A stretch of 6,026 bases of DNA, from assembly GCA_016203375.1 (NCBI GenBank), contig JACQMX010000054.1:1-6026 (forward strand). The letters run 5' to 3'. Below are positions 1-5,082 of the stretch, one piece after another (positions within the stretch are counted from its first letter, which is position 1; every line of letters begins with the position of its first letter). This DNA comes from Candidatus Woesearchaeota archaeon (lineage in GTDB: Archaea > Nanobdellota > Nanobdellia > Woesearchaeales > UBA12501). Position numbers and translations under genes: made by a program. The notes below the pieces were generated by a model. The model made no database searches, was not told the DNA's origin, and saw only the letters and a list, made by a program, of their open reading frames with translations.

Positions 1-19
1 CTTTGAGGGAGAGTAAAAG

Positions 20-123
20 AGCCTCCGGGGGGAATTGCACCCCCGACCTTCTGATGACTTTGCATCCAATAATGCTATTGGATGAATACAAGTCAGATGC
101 AATAGCTACTATGCTACGGAGGC
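20..123 (-). tRNA. tRNA-Thr (anticodon TGT) with a 31-nt intron
   Basis: On the minus strand the acceptor arms GCCTCCG (123-117) and CGGAGGC (27-21) pair perfectly. T8 and A9 follow, then a 3-bp D stem (GCA/TGC), an anticodon stem TCTGA (97-93) with TCAGA (54-50), the variable loop AGGTC, and a T stem GGGGG/CCCCC around the loop TGCAATT. The mature anticodon loop would be CTTGTAA, giving TGT (Thr). Moving the splice site by one or two bases still gives TGT. G1-C72, C2-G71 and discriminator T73 (position 20) fit known archaeal tRNA-Thr identity. No CCA is encoded. A TTTT run follows at 18-15 and may end transcription. Odd points are a T·T at 13-22, an AG where the D loop normally has G18G19, and G instead of T at position 55. 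The fold is otherwise intact, so I call it a functional gene rather than a pseudogene. Confidence 0.9.
56..86 (-). other. tRNA-Thr intron at position 37/38
   Basis: The 31 nt between A37 (87) and A38 (55) are absent from the cloverleaf. They form a perfect 9-bp hairpin, CATCCAATA with TATTGGATG around the loop GCAT. Below it C32-T33-T34 can pair with A60-A59-G58, leaving the 3-nt bulge T57-C56-A55 on the 3' side. The cut between C56 and A55 falls after the second bulge base, as in bulge-helix-bulge substrates of the archaeal splicing endonuclease. The 5' side is less regular: five unpaired bases face two. The motif is therefore relaxed, which suggests a splicing endonuclease with broad specificity (inference). 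Confidence 0.8.
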
Positions 124-149
124 ATCAGAACGTTCAACGAGAAAAGCTG

Positions 150-158
150 TTTATAAAG
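150..158 (-). promoter_or_regulatory. TATA box of the tRNA-Thr gene
   Basis: The minus strand reads CTTTATAAA, centred about 31 nt upstream of the first tRNA base (123). This is slightly longer than the usual TATA-to-start distance and allows a few nucleotides of 5' leader for RNase P. The box lies just beyond the stop codon (175) of the next leftward gene. Confidence 0.7.
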
Positions 159-174
159 TTTACCGCTAAAACGC

Positions 175-765
175 TTAAGCCAGCCGTCCTTCCGGTGGCA
201 ATGGTGCTGTTGGATAAAATGGGAAGGTTGTTGCCCCAAATTGTTTCAAGCCAAGATAATCCTTCACGTACTGCTGGAATTTGTAAACATCATTTCTCAC
301 CGTGTTGATATTTGTCTCCCGTCGCTTCGCCCAGATACGCTCATAGAACAATGGATGAATCTGCTTTAGGAACCAGTGTTTTTCCCATGCGTCATCCGGA
401 TCAAGAACGATATAGCCGTGAAAATTTATTTCTATCTCGCCTTTTTGCGCGCGAACTTTTTTTCCTTTGTCCATGACCTCAATATCATGGATGAAACGCA
501 TATGGAAATCAACATCGCAATGCTGGCGAACATATGTTGTGCGTTCTTCCGCTTTTGATGTTCGCCACCAGATCCACATCTCCTTGCCACGTTTTGGGTC
601 AGGATTAACGCGCTCCTGATAATAGGTCTCCATGAACTTATAGCTTTCGCTGCTCACGTATCCCTTATCTTGCAATAAGTCACGGATATTTCTGTAGAAG
701 TCTTTCAGGTCAAATACGCCAACGTACTTCACCTTCGTTTTTAAGGCGTCAAATGGGACGGCCAT
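175..765 (-). CDS. conserved-looking hypothetical protein, 196 aa
   Basis: I do not recognise this family. It starts at ATG 765-763 and ends at TAA (175-177). The ATG lies about 26 nt from a good TATA box, so the mRNA is probably leaderless and this start is well supported. The protein looks soluble, with no signal peptide or membrane segment. Residues 12-36 look like a strand followed by an amphipathic helix (VKYVGVFDLKDFYRNIRDLL). Residues 62-97 are rich in aromatics and charge (EMWIWWR, then FHMRFIHDIEV), and residues 103-121 alternate like beta strands (AQKGEIEINFHGYIVL). A Trp-rich helical stretch follows (WEKHWFLKQIHPLFYERIW, 127-145), then a helix ending near 173. The last 20 residues are proline-rich and probably disordered. 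It has no obvious catalytic motif and is its own transcription unit. The base composition and strand pattern argue for a real gene, but its function is unknown. Confidence 0.8.
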   Translation of the reverse strand: MAVPFDALKTKVKYVGVFDLKDFYRNIRDLLQDKGYVSSESYKFMETYYQERVNPDPKRGKEMWIWWRTSKAEERTTYVRQHCDVDFHMRFIHDIEVMDKGKKVRAQKGEIEINFHGYIVLDPDDAWEKHWFLKQIHPLFYERIWAKRRETNINTVRNDVYKFQQYVKDYLGLKQFGATTFPFYPTAPLPPEGRLA

Positions 766-787
766 GCATAATAAAGGCTGTATCAGC

Positions 788-795
788 TTTATATA
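788..795 (-). promoter_or_regulatory. TATA box of the 196-aa hypothetical gene
   Basis: The minus strand reads TATATAAA within AAAGATATATAAAGC. It is centred about 26-27 nt upstream of the ATG at 765. The expected transcription start therefore falls on or next to the start codon, giving a leaderless message. No Shine-Dalgarno motif is present. Confidence 0.75.
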
Positions 796-854
796 TCTTT
801 CGTAATAAAGAGCATTGTCCTGAATCTCACGCAGCTTCGGGCGATCAGCTAACT

Positions 855-927
855 GGTTTGGAGTTATGAGTTTGGAGTAAGGAGTTTCTTCGACGTGCTC
901 CGAACTCCTTACCCCAAACTCCGAACC
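855..927. repeat. long imperfect inverted repeat (repeat-element or MITE-like)
   Basis: Positions 868-886 pair with 903-921 over 19 positions with one A·C mismatch, around a 16-nt loop. The outer segment 855-865 can also pair with 917-927 with one G·T. The left arm contains two direct copies of TTTGGAGT (858-865 and 871-878), and the right arm carries the matching ACTCC motifs. The low-complexity GGAGT repetition and the position between two promoters resemble short interspersed repeat elements rather than a single-gene regulatory site. It could also act as a bidirectional transcription barrier. Copies elsewhere in the genome would decide this, and I cannot see them. Confidence 0.65.
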
Positions 928-976
928 AAATAAGGCACCACCTACATTTAGGACAACGCCGATAGGAGCAAAAGGC

Positions 977-984
977 TTTTATAA
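977..984 (+). promoter_or_regulatory. TATA box of the DUF457 hydrolase gene
   Basis: TTTTATAA is preceded by the purine-rich AAAAGG, which is BRE-like. Its centre is about 24-25 nt before the ATG at 1005, about 18 nt before the ATG at 999 and about 12 nt before the TTG at 993. This spacing favours a leaderless start at 1005. Confidence 0.65.
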
Positions 985-1004
985 CACTACATTTGGCAAT
1001 GCGT

Positions 1005-1523
1005 ATGCCATACGCCTTCGGTCATCTCATGGGTTGCTGGGCTTTCGCAAAGCTCTACGAGAAGTTGCGAAAATACGCATTCTCGCATATGGAATGGGGA
1101 TTGCTGCTGTTTGGTAGCATAGTGCCTGACGCGGATTTACTCATCGACTGGGCATTTGGAACCACCATTCATCGTGGCGTGATGCACAGCCTATTTTTCT
1201 CGATCATAGCTGGCATTATCGTGTATGGACTTGCGACTGCACTCAAGCAAAAATACAAAACCTTTAAGCCTGCTGCGTATGGATTTGCTATCGCGCTTGG
1301 CATTTTGACGCATATCATCCTTGACATGGTGCTCGGAAGACCTGGCATCCGGGCATTATGGCCTTCGACGATGGGCTTTTGGCTCTTCGGCATGGCACCC
1401 TATCCGCCGCATACTTTTTTCAGCAACGATATCGTGCGCTTGATGAAATTTGCCATCGGTGATATGGCGCTTGGCACGGCTTGGATTGGATATTTCTGGC
1501 TACGAAAGCGAATCAAATTCTAA
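1005..1523 (+). CDS. membrane-bound metal-dependent hydrolase, DUF457/YdjM type
   Basis: This 172-residue integral membrane protein belongs to the DUF457 (YdjM/YbcI, LexA-binding inner-membrane hydrolase) group. The family's likely metal ligands are visible: H7 in GHL, D42 and D44 in PDAD, H56 in HRG, H61 in MHS, and H103 with D107 in THIILD. Several hydrophobic stretches look like membrane segments, around 30-47, 62-80, 92-110 and the C-terminal region ending WIGYFWLRKRIKF, whose basic tail suggests a cytoplasmic end. In the family these His and Asp residues suggest a phospholipase-like or other hydrolase site at the membrane, but no substrate is established. I chose ATG 1005 because the TATA box sits about 24 nt upstream. 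TTG 993 and ATG 999 are in frame and would add four or two residues. The gene stands alone: ychF follows after 38 bp with its own promoter. Confidence 0.85.
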   Translation: MPYAFGHLMGCWAFAKLYEKLRKYAFSHMEWGLLLFGSIVPDADLLIDWAFGTTIHRGVMHSLFFSIIAGIIVYGLATALKQKYKTFKPAAYGFAIALGILTHIILDMVLGRPGIRALWPSTMGFWLFGMAPYPPHTFFSNDIVRLMKFAIGDMALGTAWIGYFWLRKRIKF

Positions 1524-1531
1524 CGATAAAC

Positions 1532-1539
1532 TTTTTATA
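1532..1539 (+). promoter_or_regulatory. TATA box of ychF
   Basis: TTTTTATA lies in the 38-bp gap after the hydrolase gene. Its centre is about 26-27 nt before the ATG at 1562, so transcription is expected to begin at the start codon and the mRNA to be leaderless. Confidence 0.7.
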
Positions 1540-1561
1540 CGCTATCTTTACCCGTCTCTAT

Positions 1562-2758
1562 ATGCTCATCGGCTTAGTAGGAAAACCATCTGCTGGAAAA
1601 TCGACCTTCTTCCGAGCTGCAACGCTGGCGGAAGCGGAGATAGCGAATTATCCTTTCACTACAATCAAGCCAAACTCTGGTGTTGGATATGTGAAGATAG
1701 AGTGCGTGGACAAGGAGTTTGGCAAGCAGTGCAATCCGAGAACTGGCTACTGTCTTAATCATGTCCGTTTTGTACCCGTGCAAATCCTAGATGTGGCTGG
1801 CCTCGTACCGGAAGCCCATTTAGGCAAAGGCCGCGGCAACCAATTTCTTGACGACTTGCGCCAAGCGGACGTGCTCATTCACGTTATTGACGTCTCCGGC
1901 AGCCTCAACGCGCATGGCGAGCCGGTAGATATCGGTAGTTATGATCCAGCAAAAGATGTAGAATTTCTTGAGGTTGAGTTAGACATGTGGTATTTAAGTA
2001 TCATCACGAAAGGCTGGGAAAAGTTCGCGCGCACCGTGCAGCAAGAAGGCGTGCAAGTGCAAAAAGCGTTAGCGAAACAGCTCAGTGGACTTGGCGGAAC
2101 CGAGGAAATGATCGCTGAAGCTAAGACAAAGCTGCAATTGCCAACAAGCGTCATGCAATGGAATGAACAGCACCTCAAGCAGCTCGCCACCGAGCTCAGA
2201 AAGCGCACCAAGCCAATGATTATCGCGGCAAATAAGATAGACGTTCGTGGGGCGAAAGAAAATTATGAACGCCTGGTGAAGCAGTTTCCGCATTACAAGA
2301 TCGTGCCATGCAGCGCGGAATCTGAACTTGCTCTTCGCGAGGCAGCAAAAGCTGGATTTACCAATTATGTTGCAGGAGAAAATCATTTTGAAATCCTCCA
2401 TCCAGAAAAGCTGAATGAGAATCAAGTGAAGGCATTAGAGTTTATCAAGAAAAACATTCTCGAAAAGCATGGCAGCACTGGTGTACAGGACGTGCTTGAT
2501 TACGCCGTCTTTACTGTGCTGAAGTATATTGCCATATTCCCTGGTGGCGTTAATAAGCTAGAAGATCAACATGGCAACTGCTTGCCTGATTGTTTTTTGT
2601 TGCGTGAAGGCTCCACTGCTCTGGACTTCGCGTACAAGTTGCATACGGACTTTGGGAAGAACTTCATTCGCGCTATCGATGTGAAAACAAAGCGCACTGT
2701 TGGAAAAGAGCATATGCTAAAACATCGAGATGTCATGGAGATTGTGACGTCGAAATGA
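1562..2758 (+). CDS. ychF: archaeal YchF/OBG-family GTPase with TGS domain
   Basis: This 398-residue protein is an Obg-superfamily (YchF) nucleotide hydrolase. The P-loop is GKPSAGKST (7-15), the switch region has YPFTT (30-34), G3 is DVAGL (77-81), and G4 is NKID (224-227), followed by a G5-like CSAES. A helical insert (roughly 130-215) separates G3 from G4. The last 77 residues (from about 322) form the TGS domain, starting YIAIFPGG and ending DVMEIVTSK. Bacterial and eukaryotic YchF/OLA1 have an altered G4 and prefer ATP. The intact NKxD here predicts GTP, as in the archaeal branch (known family behaviour plus inference). YchF proteins associate with ribosomes and are linked to translation and stress. 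The start is fixed by the P-loop beginning four residues after Met and by the TATA spacing. Reading frame upstream of 1562 is open but would precede the promoter. The length is normal for the archaeal clade. Confidence 0.93.
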   Translation: MLIGLVGKPSAGKSTFFRAATLAEAEIANYPFTTIKPNSGVGYVKIECVDKEFGKQCNPRTGYCLNHVRFVPVQILDVAGLVPEAHLGKGRGNQFLDDLRQADVLIHVIDVSGSLNAHGEPVDIGSYDPAKDVEFLEVELDMWYLSIITKGWEKFARTVQQEGVQVQKALAKQLSGLGGTEEMIAEAKTKLQLPTSVMQWNEQHLKQLATELRKRTKPMIIAANKIDVRGAKENYERLVKQFPHYKIVPCSAESELALREAAKAGFTNYVAGENHFEILHPEKLNENQVKALEFIKKNILEKHGSTGVQDVLDYAVFTVLKYIAIFPGGVNKLEDQHGNCLPDCFLLREGSTALDFAYKLHTDFGKNFIRAIDVKTKRTVGKEHMLKHRDVMEIVTSK

Positions 2759-2773
2759 GCGTTCAGTAAGGAT

Positions 2774-3241
2774 TCAGGCCTTGCCTTTTTTCTGTTTTGC
2801 CCTTTTCGCTTCTTTCTTCTTCTTTTTTGGTTTCTCTACTGCCGCTTCATTCACTACTTCATTCTTTCGCTTGAATGTTTCCGCAAGATCAATGACATAC
2901 TTTCCTTCACCTAATTTGTAGATGAGCGGGTTATCCTTGTTAAACAGATGCACCAGATCAAGCTCAAACTTCCCCGGCTTCATGATGCGAATGGCTTCAA
3001 TATCAAGAACAACGGGGGTATCTTCTGTTCGTTCATAACCAACAATGCTAAAGACATCATCCTCAACCTGCTTCTTTTCCGTGGGAGAAAGTTTCACGAA
3101 TTGATCAGTGACTTTGCGCGCCTGCTCGAGCTTTTCTTTGCGGATGTAAAAGAAAAGCTTCGCGCCGCACTTGCAACCAGTTACAATCTCATTAGAACCA
3201 TCGCCATAGAACGTGTTGCAACGCACACATTGGTGAGGCAT
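2774..3241 (-). CDS. arvC: OapC/ArvC-type zinc-ribbon protein
   Basis: This 155-residue protein has an N-terminal zinc ribbon: C5 and C8 (CVRC) with C23 and C25 (CKC), the last followed by GAKLFFYIRKEK. A mixed alpha/beta region follows, with VVLDIEAIRIMKPGKFELDL and later GEGKYVIDL, typical of the archaeal zinc-ribbon family formerly called DUF2072 and now named OapC/ArvC (recalled). The last 19 residues (137-155) include 12 Lys or Arg and are surely flexible. The gene is third in the leftward operon. Its GAGGAG Shine-Dalgarno (3258-3253) overlaps the TGA of the preceding gene, and a GGGG lies 5 nt before ATG, so translation is probably coupled. The molecular role is unknown; in haloarchaea it is encoded with the vesicle-forming GTPase. 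The basic tail could contact RNA or acidic lipid (inference). Confidence 0.85.
   Translation of the reverse strand: MPHQCVRCNTFYGDGSNEIVTGCKCGAKLFFYIRKEKLEQARKVTDQFVKLSPTEKKQVEDDVFSIVGYERTEDTPVVLDIEAIRIMKPGKFELDLVHLFNKDNPLIYKLGEGKYVIDLAETFKRKNEVVNEAAVEKPKKKKKEAKRAKQKKGKA
2777..2833 (+). terminator. T-rich stretch, candidate terminator for ychF
   Basis: The plus strand just past the ychF stop carries several T runs: six T at 2786-2791, four at 2794-2797, four at 2803-2806 and six at 2823-2828. Archaeal RNA polymerase terminates on such runs. They are the antisense of the lysine codons in the tail of the convergent zinc-ribbon gene, so ychF transcripts would overlap that gene's 3' end. The assignment is inferred from composition only. 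Confidence 0.45.
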
Positions 3242-3256
3242 GTTTTCCCCGTCTCC

Positions 3257-3679
3257 TCATCGCCGTCGCTTGGCCTTTGCCTTTCTCTTCGAGGCCTTTG
3301 GCGCTTGAGCGAGTAGCTGGAACCTGCTAGGATCGCGTTTAATCTCTTTGATGATGGACGCCGGACCGATAACCGTCAAACCAATGCGATCACCCATAAG
3401 CATATTCACAAACGTCGCACGAATCTTTTTCAAGATATCGCCATAATTCTGATCAGAATAAAACACCCCGATCTCAACGCCCCTGAACTCTTCATCGATC
3501 TGCTCCATGGTCGCCTTAATCAGCTCTGTTTCCTCCTCCCTCTTCAATCGGCCCTCAAGAAGGATAATCTTATCCTCTTTAACCAGATGGAGAAGCTTCT
3601 TGATACGACCAAGGGAGGATAAGCTTTCAATTTCATTGTGCGGGACGAATTGCAAGGTCAAATCCATCGATGGTGCCAT
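3257..3679 (-). CDS. arvB: DUF2073 family protein (OapB/ArvB)
   Basis: This 140-residue protein matches the archaeal DUF2073 family, now called OapB/ArvB (recalled). The core starts LTLQFVPHNEIESLSSLGRI and contains KKLLHLVKEDKIILLEGRL, then VEIGVFYSD, a helix, and GLTVIGPASIIKEIKRDPS. This looks like an alpha/beta fold without a nucleotide-binding motif or membrane segment. The C-terminus (128-140) is a basic tail, KASKRKAKAKRRR. The gene sits between the GTPase (46-bp gap) and the zinc-ribbon gene (15-bp gap), a fixed neighbourhood in many archaea. Upstream of ATG 3679 the minus strand reads GAGGATACGACACT, a plausible Shine-Dalgarno about 9-10 nt away. MAPSM also offers a second Met five residues in. 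The family's biochemical function is not established; a role as partner or effector of the GTPase is inferred from the gene order. Confidence 0.87.
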   Translation of the reverse strand: MAPSMDLTLQFVPHNEIESLSSLGRIKKLLHLVKEDKIILLEGRLKREEETELIKATMEQIDEEFRGVEIGVFYSDQNYGDILKKIRATFVNMLMGDRIGLTVIGPASIIKEIKRDPSRFQLLAQAPKASKRKAKAKRRR

Positions 3680-3725
3680 AGTGTCGTATCCTCAATTCCT
3701 TTTGATTATTTAATTGTTTCCTTAT

Positions 3726-4361
3726 TTACTTTCCTGCCATCACGAACAAGGCCTCATAAAACTTGTCTATGCCTTGGCCGTATTTTGCGCTGATGCCAAC
3801 AACATCGTATTGCGGGAAAGCCGCTTCAACCTTTTTGACATCAGCCTTCTTTAAATCCACTTTATTTGCGACAATGAGGACAGGAATATCCCGCGCGGCA
3901 AGATTGCCAATAATGGTGATATTTACTTGCGAGTATGGATCCTTCGTCCCGTCAAGCACCACAATAACAAGATCCATATCATCGAGCCACTTGATAGCGT
4001 CAATGACTCCCTTGGTAGCTTCTTTGGCTCGCTTTTTTGATTCTTTCTCGCTTAAGCCTTTTTTCATGAAGTCTTCATAATCAATCTTGGTAGCGATGCC
4101 AGGCGTGTCTACAAGATTGAAAGAAAGCGCCTTCTTGCCAGAGGTAATGTTGATTTGCTCTTTGATCTGCACTTCACGCGTTTCGTGCTCTACATGAGAA
4201 ACAGAACCCATTTCCTCGCCAAGCCAGTCTACACAGATGCGGTTCGCTAGCGTTGTCTTGCCACCGTTTGGTGGACCGTACAAACCAAGCTTGATGTGCT
4301 TTCTGGTCTTAAAGAGGTCTTTGAAGACTTTATTGATAAATTTCTGAATAATTTGAAGCAT
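3726..4361 (-). CDS. arvA: Era-like small GTPase, ArvA type
   Basis: This 211-residue TRAFAC-class GTPase has every G motif: G1 GPPNGGKTT (29-37), a G2 candidate T61 in HETREV, G3 DTPG (85-88), G4 NKVD (166-169) and G5 SAK (191-193). It has no KH or other C-terminal domain, so it is the short archaeal Era-like form and not bacterial Era. Residues 1-21 form a basic amphipathic helix (hydrophobic L2, I4, I5, F8, I9, V12, F13, L16, F17; many Lys), likely a membrane-binding anchor. A charged helix with KKGLSEKESKKRAKEA (100-115) follows switch II. Its neighbours, DUF2073 and zinc-ribbon genes, identify the cluster whose GTPase has been reported to drive extracellular vesicle formation in haloarchaea (ArvA, recalled). 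Extending that function to this organism is inference. It is the first gene of the operon, with its own TATA box and a GGTGGT ribosome site close to ATG 4361. Confidence 0.88.
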   Translation of the reverse strand: MLQIIQKFINKVFKDLFKTRKHIKLGLYGPPNGGKTTLANRICVDWLGEEMGSVSHVEHETREVQIKEQINITSGKKALSFNLVDTPGIATKIDYEDFMKKGLSEKESKKRAKEATKGVIDAIKWLDDMDLVIVVLDGTKDPYSQVNITIIGNLAARDIPVLIVANKVDLKKADVKKVEAAFPQYDVVGISAKYGQGIDKFYEALFVMAGK

Positions 4362-4365
4362 TTAA

Positions 4366-4371
4366 CCACCA
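4366..4371 (-). promoter_or_regulatory. Shine-Dalgarno of arvA
   Basis: The minus strand reads GGTGG with flanking bases (GTGGTGGTTAA) 4-5 nt before ATG 4361, matching the archaeal GGTG-type motif. With a TATA box about 45 nt from the ATG, this message has a short 5' UTR, in contrast to the leaderless genes around it. Confidence 0.6.
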
Positions 4372-4395
4372 CTTCTTTCAATATTCAAGAGTGGT
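4368..4395. repeat. inverted repeat over the arvA transcription start
   Basis: ACCACT and CTT (4368-4373, 4375-4377) pair with AAG and AGTGGT (4387-4395), with one bulged T and a 9-nt loop. The repeat lies just downstream of the arvA TATA box and spans the predicted start near 4380, partly overlapping the ribosome site. It is a candidate operator. A full RNA hairpin is less likely, since half would precede the transcript. Confidence 0.45.
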
Positions 4396-4402
4396 CAAAG
4401 TG

Positions 4403-4410
4403 TATATAAA
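4403..4410 (-). promoter_or_regulatory. TATA box of the arvABC operon
   Basis: The minus strand reads TTTATATA inside AATATTTATATACAC, centred about 45 nt from the arvA ATG. This predicts a transcription start near 4380 and a leader of about 19 nt. No comparably strong TATA lies before arvB or arvC, which supports one transcript for all three. Confidence 0.7.
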
Positions 4411-4494
4411 TATTGTGTTTTGAGAAATACCCGGCTTATACACCATATTATGCAGGATAAAGAAGAGTTGCAAAAATGAACATCCTCCAAAGGT

Positions 4495-4502
4495 TTTTTA
4501 TA
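4495..4502 (+). promoter_or_regulatory. TATA box of the HTH-PIN gene pair
   Basis: TTTTTATA is centred about 27-28 nt before ATG 4526 and about 24-25 nt before the in-frame TTG at 4523. It is oriented away from the arvA promoter about 90 bp to its left. The spacing favours a leaderless ATG start at 4526. Confidence 0.7.
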
Positions 4503-4525
4503 CTCTACCATCAAAAATAGTCTTG

Positions 4526-5080
4526 ATGCAACAGGAAATACGCCAAGACATTCTCGCAATACTTCAAGAGACCCTCACCGCTTTAAAAAAAGAAGATTAC
4601 GGGGAATTAAAGGTTATTAGTGATCATACGATCCACAATGCAAGCATCTTTCAAGACCAAGATTCGCTTTCTATTGCAGTTCTAGTCTACGCATTGTACA
4701 AAATTCTCGGCCAAGGCATAGAGACGGATAAGCACGTTGCCGTAACATGCATGCGTGTTCTTGAAGATGCCGATCACTTTCTCCAAGAAGAAAAGATTGA
4801 CGCGTATCGAGATATTATTCGAAAACTATTCAAGATCGTTTCTGAAACAGATGAGCATATGCATTTGTACATCCGAGAAGTTGTTGATCAAGCGCAGATC
4901 AAAAAAGGGAGCAAACTTTTTGAGCATGGCATTTCTCTCGCGCGGGCTGCCGAACTTTTAGGCATTTCACGCTGGGAGCTCATGCAGTACATTGGCAAAA
5001 CACGATTGCCAGAGCAGATTGTTGGCGGTGTGCTTGTACGTGATCGAGTTAGGTACGCGAGAAAAATCTTTGGTGTCTAG
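4526..5080 (+). CDS. helical protein with C-terminal HTH, partner of a PIN protein
   Basis: This 184-residue protein (from ATG 4526) has two parts. Residues 1-130 are almost all helix, with a motif SDHTIHNASIFQDQDSLSIA and then VLVYALYKIL, and many charged residues; no membrane segment is evident. Residues about 134-184 contain a helix-turn-helix-like segment (ISLARAAELLGISRWELMQY) followed by GKTRLPE and a short beta/helix end, resembling the DNA-binding part of UPF0175-type antitoxins. The stop codon is 2 bp before the next gene, so the two are surely co-translated. If the pair is a toxin-antitoxin module, this would be the antitoxin and autoregulator, but it is roughly twice the usual antitoxin size and the N-terminal domain is unrecognised. 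A TTG at 4523 would add one residue; the promoter spacing favours ATG. Confidence 0.82.
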   Translation: MQQEIRQDILAILQETLTALKKEDYGELKVISDHTIHNASIFQDQDSLSIAVLVYALYKILGQGIETDKHVAVTCMRVLEDADHFLQEEKIDAYRDIIRKLFKIVSETDEHMHLYIREVVDQAQIKKGSKLFEHGISLARAAELLGISRWELMQYIGKTRLPEQIVGGVLVRDRVRYARKIFGV

Positions 5081-5082
5081 AG

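Noticed and set aside
20..123. tRNA pseudogene instead of a functional tRNA-Thr
   Set aside because: All four stems pair well, the Thr identity bases and discriminator fit, the intron is well formed and a TATA box is in place. Only the 18-55 contact and the 13-22 pair are abnormal.
993..1004. TTG 993 or ATG 999 as the hydrolase start
   Set aside because: Both lie too close to the TATA box for a transcript starting at the usual distance. ATG 1005 fits a leaderless message, although ATG 999 cannot be fully excluded.
845..1021. Minus-strand open frame containing a zinc-finger-like CPKCRWC motif
   Set aside because: It has no ATG, GTG or TTG start after the upstream stop, overlaps the hydrolase promoter and the inverted repeat, and the cysteines could be chance. 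It could be a fossil of a zinc-ribbon gene, but nothing supports translation.
1481..1561. Upstream in-frame extension of ychF
   Set aside because: The extension would precede the TATA box and overlap the hydrolase gene, and the P-loop begins right after the Met at 1562 as in other YchF proteins.
3726..4361. Bacterial-type Era
   Set aside because: There is no C-terminal KH domain, and the gene neighbours are the archaeal DUF2073 and zinc-ribbon genes.
4450..4520. Two tiny plus-strand frames between the divergent promoters (ATG at 4450 and ATG at 4476)
   Set aside because: They encode only 9 and 14 residues, overlap the HTH-PIN promoter, and lack a ribosome site or any conserved look.
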